Positions 1 to 5,009 of a stretch of 5,009 bases of DNA are shown here, one piece after another. This DNA comes from a bacterium. GTDB lineage: Bacteria; Electryoneota; RPQS01. The notes under the pieces are model-generated. The model did no database searches. It was given only the letters and a program-made list of their open reading frames with translations, and was not told the origin of the DNA. Every line of letters begins with the position of its first letter. Position 1 is the stretch's first letter. Location: contig JAQTRJ010000197.1 of assembly GCA_028711875.1 (NCBI GenBank), positions 1 to 5,009 on the forward strand, in the 5' to 3' direction. A program made the position numbers and the translations under genes.

Positions 1-1664
1 TTTTGAACGATCAGTATCACGGTGGCCACTTGCGCGGTCACGGCCACGGCATCTTTAATCAACGTCCACGTCGTCGCTTGCGGCTTCAGCGGCACAAAGA
101 TCACGTCGCCCGGATCAATCGCCAGCGACGATTGATATCGAATCAGCGAGCCGTTGCGCGCCTTGAGCACCAGCGTCGTGCCCTTCCATCCGCCGCGGTT
201 AATGCCGCCCGCTTCGCTCAGATAATGCGCGAGCTTCGCCCCCGGCTGCCACTCCACTTCCCCGGCGTGATTGACCGAACCAATCACCCGTACTCCGAGC
301 GGTCCTTGCGGAACCTCCAGCCGGTCGCCGTCCCGCAGGCGAATCTGGGCGGCGGCGCTCGTCTCATCCGAAGCATTCGTCAAGTCCACAACCACCGTTC
401 GATAAGCCCAGCGCGAAAACTCCGCCGCGAGCTGTGGATCAGCGGCCAACATGGGAAGTTGATTGAATCGCAGCGCCGCCGCCAGTACCCGATCCCGTTC
501 GCGCTCGACCGGATCGGCCACTTCGCTCCGAATCAGCCGCGCCGAATTGACCTCCGCCGTCGGCAATACTCCGCCCGCCGCCAGCAAAACCTCGCGCAGC
601 GTTGTTTCGCCCTCGACGATCGGATAGCCGCCGGGCCGAGCGACTTCACCGCGGATCGTCACCGAACCCAGCCGACTGGTGTCCGGGCTTCCGCCGACGT
701 AGATCCGGTCTCCCGGCCGGATGTCCCGCATCCGCGCCGCCCGTCCGGATTCGCCCCGCAAGTCCACGGCTATTTCCGAACCGTCGCGACCGCCGATGCG
801 AATACTCGAAGAGTCGGCCAGCATGGTCAGACCGCCCGCGACCGCGAGGATCGTCTCCAGCCGCTCGCCATTCGCCCACTCATAGAGGCCGCTGCGCTGA
901 ATTTCTCCAAACACGCCGACCTGTCGGTTGGCTTCCGCCGGACTGGGAACGTAAATCGTCTCCCCGTCGCGCAGATAGGGATTGGCGGCAACGCGTCCGC
1001 AGCGTTCGAACAGCAGCAGGTCGGCGTAGCCCAGCCGTTCTCCGGAGCGATCCCACAGCTCGATTCCGCGCTGCGACGCCTCGATCTCCGAAGTCGTGTC
1101 GCCCACCGCAAAGGTCGGCCGTCGTTTCAGCCCGCCCGCCAGCGTGATCGCATCGGCGACCCGCGACGTGGCCGAGAGGATGTAGGTTCCGGGAACGGTC
1201 ACCATCCCCGTCACGTGAACGCGAAACCGGCGCGGCTCGCTCAGCGACACCGTCACCCGTCCCACGCGCATCGTGCGCGACACCTCGCCCGAGATCGCCT
1301 CCTTCGCCGCTCGCAGCGTGAGGTCAGCCACGTGAACCACTCCCACATAGGGAATCACCACGTCGCCGTCGCCGTTGACCAGCGTCGGATACTCGTTGAA
1401 GGTCGGCTGCCAGAAAACGATGCTCAACCGATCGCCGGGGCCGACGATATAGGCGTCGGCGTCCACTGCGCCTTCAAAGAACGCTTCTCCCGTCACGAGA
1501 GTCGGCGTTTGACCGCCGAACAATTTCTCCAATTCTCCCTGACGCCCCACAAGTTGTTGAACCTGTGAGATCGTCTGGGCATGCCCACTAAGGTGTCCCG
1601 ACAACAGCGCCAGCCCGCAGAACCAGACCCCAAAGCAGCGAAGGCTCCGGTACAGCTTGGTCAC
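1..1664 (-). CDS. SLBB-repeat polysaccharide export protein (Wza-like), 3' end outside the window
   Basis: Reading from GTG at 1664, the frame stays open for 554 codons to the left edge, so the C-terminus is missing. Residues 1-30 form a Sec signal peptide: basic start, hydrophobic FGVWFCGLALL, likely cleavage after SGHA, and no convincing lipobox. Residues 71-140 match the Poly_export (Wza) domain, with YIVGPGDRLSIVFW at 72-85. Four SLBB repeats follow, at about 147-180, 246-280, 334-366 and 457-488, each with the G-x-V-x-x-x-G...AGG pattern. Each is followed by a GD-type strand such as LRDGETIYVP (231-240) or IDPGDVIFVP (516-525). A helical, Glu/Arg-rich insert (about 380-420) separates repeats 3 and 4. 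The visible end (about 532-554) is a hydrophobic helix, perhaps a Wza-like outer-membrane helix or a TM anchor. Family role: periplasmic/outer-membrane conduit for capsule or exopolysaccharide. It starts 6 nt after the secretin stop, so it probably shares the pil operon. A pilus-associated role is possible but unproven. Confidence 0.9.
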   Translation of the reverse strand, partial: MTKLYRSLRCFGVWFCGLALLSGHLSGHAQTISQVQQLVGRQGELEKLFGGQTPTLVTGEAFFEGAVDADAYIVGPGDRLSIVFWQPTFNEYPTLVNGDGDVVIPYVGVVHVADLTLRAAKEAISGEVSRTMRVGRVTVSLSEPRRFRVHVTGMVTVPGTYILSATSRVADAITLAGGLKRRPTFAVGDTTSEIEASQRGIELWDRSGERLGYADLLLFERCGRVAANPYLRDGETIYVPSPAEANRQVGVFGEIQRSGLYEWANGERLETILAVAGGLTMLADSSSIRIGGRDGSEIAVDLRGESGRAARMRDIRPGDRIYVGGSPDTSRLGSVTIRGEVARPGGYPIVEGETTLREVLLAAGGVLPTAEVNSARLIRSEVADPVERERDRVLAAALRFNQLPMLAADPQLAAEFSRWAYRTVVVDLTNASDETSAAAQIRLRDGDRLEVPQGPLGVRVIGSVNHAGEVEWQPGAKLAHYLSEAGGINRGGWKGTTLVLKARNGSLIRYQSSLAIDPGDVIFVPLKPQATTWTLIKDAVAVTAQVATVILIVQ

Positions 1665-1670
1665 AGGCGG

Positions 1671-3155
1671 TTATTTCTCCTCCGTTGCCGGCGTTTCTTC
1701 TTCGTTATGGGGCAGGAACTTGCTTTCCACTTCCTTGACTCGCGAGGGAAGTTCCAACGCATAGCCCGTGCCCAGAATGTGCGGCGTGACCTGAATGATC
1801 AGATCGGTCTTGCGGGTCAGGGCGGCCTTGTGCTGGAACAGTGCGCCGATAAACGGTAAATCGCCGAGGAACGGCAAGCGGTGAACCGTGCTGGAGGATT
1901 CGACACCCAGCAGTCCGCCAATAATCACCGTTTCACCGTCCCTGATCCGAATCGTCGTGTTGGAAATCCGCCGCTTCACCCACGGCAGCTGAGTGTCCTG
2001 CGACTCGATGAACTGGAAGATGGACGACAACTCGGGCATGATCTCAGTGGTAATGTAGCCGTCGCTGTTAATCTTGGGACGGACCATCAGCCGCACGCCG
2101 ACGATCGTCCGCTCGATCTGCACCTGACCGCCCACGCCGCCGCTGCGCGCAACATAGGGAATCTCGTCCACGACCTGGATCGAGGCTTCCTTGTTGTTGA
2201 GCGTGGCCACCGACGTATTGGCCAGCACCTCGGCCCGGCCGCGCTTCATGAGCAGGTCGAGCGCCACCTCAAAGGTGGACACTTGCTTGGACCAGTACCC
2301 AAGCCGCCGCGTTTCGAGCGGATAGTAGGGCAGCGTCGTCGCCACCCGCCCGCGCTGCGACGGATCAATGCCCGTCAGGCTCGGCGTCCCTTCGTTGTTC
2401 ACGCGGTTGCCGTAGGCGTCCACCGGCGATTCGGAAATCACCGTGGACAGCTGCGACAGCCGGTTCCAGTCCATACCCAGAGCCTCTTCGTCGTCCACCG
2501 CCACCTCGATCATACGGCACTCGAGCACAATCTGCAGCGCCGGACGATCCACCTGCTCCACCACCTTCTGAATGTCCGAAATGATCTTCGGACTGGTGAT
2601 GAGCAGAACCTTGTTGCCGGTCGTGTCAATCGAGACGTTGCCGTTGAAGTTCACGAGCATCTTCGCCACCGTCGGAGCGTCCGTGTACTTGAGATCAATC
2701 ACGTACGACGTCAGTCCGACCTGCTCCTTGAGCTGCTTGGCCGGCGCGACCAGAAACGACCGTCCGACGATTTCGTAGGACAATCCCGCCGCGCGGACCA
2801 CCAAATTCATGGCCTGCTCGATGGGAACGTCCTTCAAATGCACGGACACGCGCTCTTCCTTGTTCACGCCGGGTCCGGTGACGATGTTGTATCCGCTCTT
2901 GTCGGCAAGGATGGCCAGCACCGAAGGCAGGAACGCGTCGTCCGCGTCAATGGTCACCAGACGGCTCAAACCCTCTTCCGGCTGGGTGGACGACTGAGCC
3001 AGCGCCGATCCTTGCTGCACGGGAAGCGCCGCGCCCAACAGGACCGTGAGTGCGACAATCGCGATCATCGCACGGGCCGGCGTTCGGTTGCCTCTCTGAG
3101 AGAGGCTCGGTAGGAATTGCTGTGCAAGGCTCAACAGAAATGTACCTCGAAGCAA
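1671..3155 (-). CDS. pilQ: Type IV pilus secretin, PilQ-like, short form without AMIN domains
   Basis: Forms the oligomeric outer-membrane gate through which the pilus (or secreted substrate) passes. Of 494 residues, 1-54 are an N-terminal export signal with basic RGNRTPARAM, hydrophobic IAIVALTVLLGAAL and likely cleavage near SALA-Q. Residues 65-138 form an N0/STN-type domain (VTIDADDAFLPSVLAILADK), 150-206 an N1-type Secretin_N domain (YVIDLKYTDAPTVAKML) and 207-462 the secretin barrel. Diagnostic motifs are VATLNNKEASIQVVDEIPYV (316-335) and LPFLGDLPFIGALF (427-440), followed by DLIIQVTPHI (451-460). The tail is acidic and Glu-rich. Proteobacterial PilQ is usually some 200 or more residues longer because of AMIN domains, which are absent here. 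The start is uncertain. TTG at 3155 has no Shine-Dalgarno. TTG at 3134 has GAGG 10 nt upstream. ATG at 3068 would remove the basic n-region. Position after pilN-O-P favours PilQ over GspD, although an unusual T2SS-like system cannot be excluded. Confidence 0.9.
   Translation of the reverse strand: MLRGTFLLSLAQQFLPSLSQRGNRTPARAMIAIVALTVLLGAALPVQQGSALAQSSTQPEEGLSRLVTIDADDAFLPSVLAILADKSGYNIVTGPGVNKEERVSVHLKDVPIEQAMNLVVRAAGLSYEIVGRSFLVAPAKQLKEQVGLTSYVIDLKYTDAPTVAKMLVNFNGNVSIDTTGNKVLLITSPKIISDIQKVVEQVDRPALQIVLECRMIEVAVDDEEALGMDWNRLSQLSTVISESPVDAYGNRVNNEGTPSLTGIDPSQRGRVATTLPYYPLETRRLGYWSKQVSTFEVALDLLMKRGRAEVLANTSVATLNNKEASIQVVDEIPYVARSGGVGGQVQIERTIVGVRLMVRPKINSDGYITTEIMPELSSIFQFIESQDTQLPWVKRRISNTTIRIRDGETVIIGGLLGVESSSTVHRLPFLGDLPFIGALFQHKAALTRKTDLIIQVTPHILGTGYALELPSRVKEVESKFLPHNEEETPATEEK
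1677..1683 (-). promoter_or_regulatory. Ribosome-binding site of the SLBB gene, inside the end of the secretin gene
   Basis: GGAGGAG lies 12 nt before the GTG start at 1664. It is formed by the last Glu codons (GAG GAG) of the secretin, just before AAA TAA. The spacer is a little longer than ideal, but no other start in this frame lies closer, and this GTG yields a complete signal peptide. The arrangement suggests translational coupling between the two genes. Confidence 0.65.
3090..3106 (-). repeat. Inverted repeat (hairpin) in the secretin signal-peptide region
   Basis: GCCTCTCTGAGAGAGGC, as read on the plus strand, is an inverted repeat with 8-base arms around a single central base. As RNA this would be a 7-bp stem with a 3-nt loop. 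It lies between the TTG starts (3155/3134) and ATG at 3068, so it falls in early codons or in the leader depending on the true start. It has no U-tract, so it does not look like an intrinsic terminator. Confidence 0.5.
3145..3148 (-). promoter_or_regulatory. Possible Shine-Dalgarno for an internal TTG start of the secretin
   Basis: GAGG is followed by a 10-nt spacer and TTG at 3134 (codon 8 of the longest frame). No comparable purine-rich motif precedes TTG at 3155, where the upstream bases are AT-rich and end in ACCAACCAC. This supports a slightly shorter secretin with the same signal peptide core. The motif is only four bases long, so the evidence is weak. Confidence 0.35.
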
Positions 3156-3163
3156 GTGGTTGG

Positions 3164-3193
3164 TTTATATTCGTTAGCAAAATGCGCGGTCGA
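3164..3193 (-). promoter_or_regulatory. Weak candidate sigma70-type promoter before the secretin gene
   Basis: The 50-nt gap between the PilP-like gene and the secretin holds an AT-rich island (GCTAACGAATATAAACC) in otherwise GC-rich DNA. TATAAA at 3169-3164 could be a -10 box, with TCGACC at 3193-3188 as a poor -35 box and an 18-nt spacer. Transcription would begin near TTG 3155, which would fit initiation at TTG 3134 or leaderless initiation at 3155. The island may equally be an unstructured leader, and the host's promoter consensus is unknown. Confidence 0.2.
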
Positions 3194-3205
3194 GACACGC
3201 GGGAC

Positions 3206-3754
3206 TTAGAACTGGCCCTCGCCCGACACGGACGTCTTCAGTGCGCCCTCCTGGAGCTCGCCTTCGGGGGCCGACTCGTTCACCAGAACCAGCCGCGATC
3301 CGCCCTTGTTGAGTACCATTTGCGCCGACGAGATCTCCTGCACCGTGAATCCGTTGAACACGTCGCCGACATGGACGATCTGACTGCGGCCCATGAACTT
3401 GATGATGGCCGACGGATCATCGCCCACGACCGTGCAGGATAGCCGCATCCGACCCTGTTGCTCCAGCGTCTCACGCAGTCCCAGACTGGCTAAAAACGAT
3501 TTCGATTGAATCACGCGCGTCAGGTCAAGTGGATCCACTTCCACGTGCGTCACGTAGTCCAGGCGCTCCTGCAGGTTCTTCTCTAAAGTGTTCACGGTCT
3601 CCTGGAGCTGCTGGTCAGTGCCCAGCGTGATCCGCCGACGACGAAGATCCTCGACCTGCTTGGACATCCGGTAGTTGCTGTAGCCGATCCAGATGATACA
3701 CGCGATCAGCAACGCGAGCGTGATGCCCCACAATACGTTCATCCGCTGTCTCAT
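3206..3754 (-). CDS. pilP: PilP/GspC-like inner-membrane alignment protein (TM-anchored)
   Basis: Likely bridges the inner-membrane PilN/PilO platform to the periplasmic N0 domain of the secretin. The 182 residues comprise a short cytoplasmic start, one TM helix (about 7-25, VLWGITLALLIACIIWIG), a charged coiled-coil stretch (about 28-68) and a linker. Residues 103-158 are a compact beta-rich domain with the PilP/GspC HR pattern: a strand CTVVGDD, then a helix, then VHVGDVFNGFTVQEISSAQMV and RLVLV. The tail is polar and acidic. Classical PilP is a lipoprotein with a disordered linker, but no lipobox Cys is present here, and the topology is closer to GspC. ATG at 3754 has GAGGA 12 nt upstream and lies 18 nt after the PilO stop. 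A second in-frame ATG at 3742 is less well placed. The gene sits exactly where pilP is expected, between pilO and the secretin. The name therefore rests on position plus the HR-like fold. Confidence 0.8.
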   Translation of the reverse strand: MRQRMNVLWGITLALLIACIIWIGYSNYRMSKQVEDLRRRRITLGTDQQLQETVNTLEKNLQERLDYVTHVEVDPLDLTRVIQSKSFLASLGLRETLEQQGRMRLSCTVVGDDPSAIIKFMGRSQIVHVGDVFNGFTVQEISSAQMVLNKGGSRLVLVNESAPEGELQEGALKTSVSGEGQF

Positions 3755-3772
3755 GGGCGGAACTCGTCCTCG

Positions 3773-4327
3773 CTATTTATGTTTGAGCAGAGTCAGCGTC
3801 GAGAGCGTGATCGTCATCGGACGCTTCTCCAGTGTCCCTTGCTTGGCCAGCGCCTGCACGCGTTTGATCGTGCTGCTGAGTTCCAGCCGGTCCACCGTGA
3901 CCAAACGGTTGTTCTTTTCCACGTCGTTCAGGAAACTCACCAGCGATTTGTAGCTGGTGTGTACTTCCATCGTATAGGGGGTCCGGAGGTAATCCGCGAA
4001 ATTCTTGCGAGTTCCCGGTTGGATGCTGACCAAATCAATCTCATGCCGGCGCAACAGGTCGGTGACCTGATCCATGAACGGCAGCGAGGCGTCCTCGGCC
4101 AGCGAATCCCGCGCCGACTGAGCCAGATTCCCCTCGATCAGCCGCGTCACGTGCTGCAGTTCGTTGGCGATGATCTGCGCCGCGATCAACTTCTCGTTCT
4201 CCTGCTGAATGATCCGGTCCAGCTCCCGCACCTTGGCCGGCTTGGGACGATAGACCTTCCCCTGGTAGTAGTAGAAGCTGATCCCCACCACCGCCAGCAG
4301 AATCAGTCCGACGAGCACCTTCCTCAT
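3773..4327 (-). CDS. pilO: Type IV pilus inner-membrane platform protein PilO
   Basis: Bitopic inner-membrane protein expected to dimerise with PilN and support pilus assembly from the periplasmic side. Of 184 residues, 4-21 form the TM helix (VLVGLILLAVVGISFYYY), about 30-70 a coiled coil rich in Glu, Arg and Gln (VRELDRIIQQENEKLIAAQ), and about 80-184 a ferredoxin-like PilO domain. Family-typical stretches are MDQVTDLLRRHEIDLVSIQP (85-104) and YKSLVSFLNDVEKNNRLVTV (126-145), followed by LELSSTI and a final strand MTITLSTLTLL. Length is close to the usual size of about 200 residues. ATG at 4327 has AAGAGGA (4344-4338) 10 nt upstream. Another ATG at 4334 is in a different frame and only 3 nt from that site, so it is not used for this product. 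The gene lies 47 nt after pilN and 18 nt before the PilP-like gene, consistent with one transcript. Confidence 0.9.
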   Translation of the reverse strand: MRKVLVGLILLAVVGISFYYYQGKVYRPKPAKVRELDRIIQQENEKLIAAQIIANELQHVTRLIEGNLAQSARDSLAEDASLPFMDQVTDLLRRHEIDLVSIQPGTRKNFADYLRTPYTMEVHTSYKSLVSFLNDVEKNNRLVTVDRLELSSTIKRVQALAKQGTLEKRPMTITLSTLTLLKHK

Positions 4328-4374
4328 AGTACATGAATCCTCTTCGTTGCGGCCCTACGACCTCGTGCGCCCCC

Positions 4375-4971
4375 CTATCCTTCGCGGCGTCCCCGCCGCT
4401 CCGGATCCGAGGTCAGACACTCCACCGAAAATATCAGCACGTCCTGATCCTGCATGACCTTCCGCACCGATTGATCGAACCGAATCTCAAACAGCCCCTG
4501 CCGGAACTCGGGAGTGGACTTGAGCAGCTCGATAAACTTGGAGATGATCTCGAATTCCTTCTGATTCGAATCCACCTGCGCCAACGCCCGCAGCGTGAAC
4601 ACCCGATTCTGGTATTCCACCGCCGTCAGCGCCATGCCCGACGGCATGACCTCCGCCAGTTTTTCCAGACGGCGCGCCCAGAGAAACCGCTCGTTCTCCA
4701 ACCGCGCCAGCGCCATCACGTCGTCCTTCGACACTTTGGTGGCTTCGCGCTTGAGACTGTCCAGTTCGAAGCGTATCCGGTCGAGTTTCTGCTGCCGCGC
4801 CTGAATGACGTCGTTGAGCGCGCCGTTCTGCGCCCACGTCAATCCACCCAGAATGATGAACACCAGCGCGAACAGGCCGAGCACCAGATACGCACGGCGC
4901 TCCTGCCGCCGCATCTTGACGACGACTTCGCCTTCGCCCTTGTTCAGGTTGATCGTAAATTGCTTGACCAT
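4375..4971 (-). CDS. pilN: Type IV pilus inner-membrane protein PilN
   Basis: Bitopic protein that joins cytoplasmic PilM to the periplasmic PilO/PilP part of the alignment complex. Of 198 residues, the cytoplasmic N-terminus (1-26) begins MVKQFTINLNKGEGE. FTINL matches the PilM-binding INL motif of PilN, although the usual INLLP continues here as INLNK. The TM helix is about 27-47 (AYLVLGLFALVFIILGGLTW), followed by a coiled coil (about 50-105) and a ferredoxin-like fimbrial assembly domain (about 108-186). That domain contains LAEVMPSGMALTAVEYQNRV (105-124) and a helix EFEIISKFIELLKSTPEF (139-156). The tail is Arg-rich (ERRGRREG). ATG at 4971 is chosen because it gives the canonical short start before INL and has a purine-rich GAGAGAAAGAG just upstream. 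The frame remains open upstream to the window edge, but that extension has no support. Length is normal for PilN. Confidence 0.9.
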   Translation of the reverse strand: MVKQFTINLNKGEGEVVVKMRRQERRAYLVLGLFALVFIILGGLTWAQNGALNDVIQARQQKLDRIRFELDSLKREATKVSKDDVMALARLENERFLWARRLEKLAEVMPSGMALTAVEYQNRVFTLRALAQVDSNQKEFEIISKFIELLKSTPEFRQGLFEIRFDQSVRKVMQDQDVLIFSVECLTSDPERRGRREG

Positions 4972-4977
4972 GAGGCA

Positions 4978-4988
4978 CTCTTTCTCTC
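4978..4988 (-). promoter_or_regulatory. Ribosome-binding site of pilN
   Basis: The purine tract GAGAGAAAGAG ends 6 nt before ATG at 4971. It is a partial Shine-Dalgarno match located between the TAA of the presumed upstream gene and pilN, and it supports the ATG over an upstream extension of the open frame. Confidence 0.5.
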
Positions 4989-4991
4989 GGT

Positions 4992-5009
4992 TTAGGCTCC
5001 CTGAGCACG
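4992..5009 (-). CDS. Last codons of the upstream gene, presumably pilM
   Basis: One minus-strand frame reads Arg-Ala-Gln-Gly-Ala then TAA (4994-4992), ending 20 nt before pilN. PilM, an actin-like cytoplasmic protein that binds the PilN N-terminus, normally sits here in pilMNOPQ operons. Five residues are too few to identify the protein, so the call rests on gene order alone. Confidence 0.35.
   Translation of the reverse strand, partial: RAQGA

Noticed and set aside
3..1568. Long plus-strand open frame (521 codons from TTG) opposite the SLBB gene
   Set aside because: Its product is rich in Arg, His, Pro and Gln with no recognisable domain, and it mirrors the GC-biased codons of the minus-strand SLBB gene, which has a signal peptide and clear motifs.
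1881..3113. Long plus-strand open frame (410 codons) opposite the secretin
   Set aside because: Arg/His-rich antisense shadow. The minus strand carries the full set of secretin motifs.
3527..3540. Perfect 14-base palindrome AAGTGGATCCACTT
   Set aside because: It lies inside the PilP-like coding region (codons for E-V-D-P-L) with no partner copy. A palindrome this long is expected fairly often by chance in 5 kb.
4041..4334. Alternative frame starting at ATG 4334, overlapping the pilO start
   Set aside because: The ATG is only 3 nt from the Shine-Dalgarno, and the product is Gly/Ala/Asp/Arg-rich with no domain. PilO in the neighbouring frame is well supported.
4328..4374. 47-nt pilN-pilO gap examined for a terminator or promoter
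   Set aside because: Only a 4-bp ACGA/TCGT pairing and the pilO ribosome-binding site were found. There is no stable hairpin with a U-run and no convincing promoter boxes.
4633..4650. Small inverted repeat CATGCC-CGAC-GGCATG in pilN
   Set aside because: Only a 6-bp stem, within the family-typical VMPSGMALT codons, with no U-tract. Explained by coding sequence.
3779..4995. Two plus-strand open frames (3779-4336 and 4333-4995) opposite pilO and pilN
   Set aside because: Low-complexity, basic, Leu/Arg/His-rich translations with no domain. The minus strand holds well-formed PilO and PilN.

Overview
The window is a tightly packed, single-direction gene block read entirely on the minus strand, so gene order runs from the right edge to the left. 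The sequence is GC-rich, with GC-ending codons. It encodes an envelope-spanning machine with an outer-membrane secretin and periplasmic or outer-membrane proteins, which means a diderm (Gram-negative type) bacterium. The gene order resembles deltaproteobacteria or deep-branching and candidate phyla of the FCB type, but nothing here fixes the taxon. No tRNA, rRNA, CRISPR, transposase or integrase was seen.

Layout in transcription order: (1) a few codons of an upstream gene, presumably pilM, ending at 4992; (2) a PilN-like bitopic inner-membrane protein (4971-4375); (3) a PilO-like bitopic inner-membrane protein (4327-3773); (4) a PilP/GspC-like protein with a membrane anchor, a coiled coil and an HR-type domain (3754-3206); (5) a short PilQ-type secretin without AMIN domains (3155-1671); (6) a Wza/SLBB-type polysaccharide export protein with four SLBB repeats (from 1664, running off the left edge). 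Gaps are 6 to 50 nt, so this looks like one operon, a pilMNOPQ alignment complex followed by a polysaccharide-export-like gene.

Expected working: the PilN FTINL segment docks cytoplasmic PilM. PilN and PilO pair through coiled coils and ferredoxin-like domains. The PilP-like HR domain links that platform to the N0 domain of the secretin, and the secretin forms the outer-membrane gate for a type IV pilus (or a related T2SS-like filament). The sixth gene is the unusual part. It starts 6 nt after the secretin stop, and its ribosome-binding site lies inside the secretin's last codons, so secretin and SLBB protein are likely translationally linked.

Other points worth a look are the PilP homologue anchored by a GspC-like TM helix instead of a lipid, the short secretin with a non-ATG start and an AT-rich, possibly promoter-bearing leader, and a hairpin in the secretin's signal-peptide coding region. 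All long plus-strand open frames are antisense shadows of these genes.
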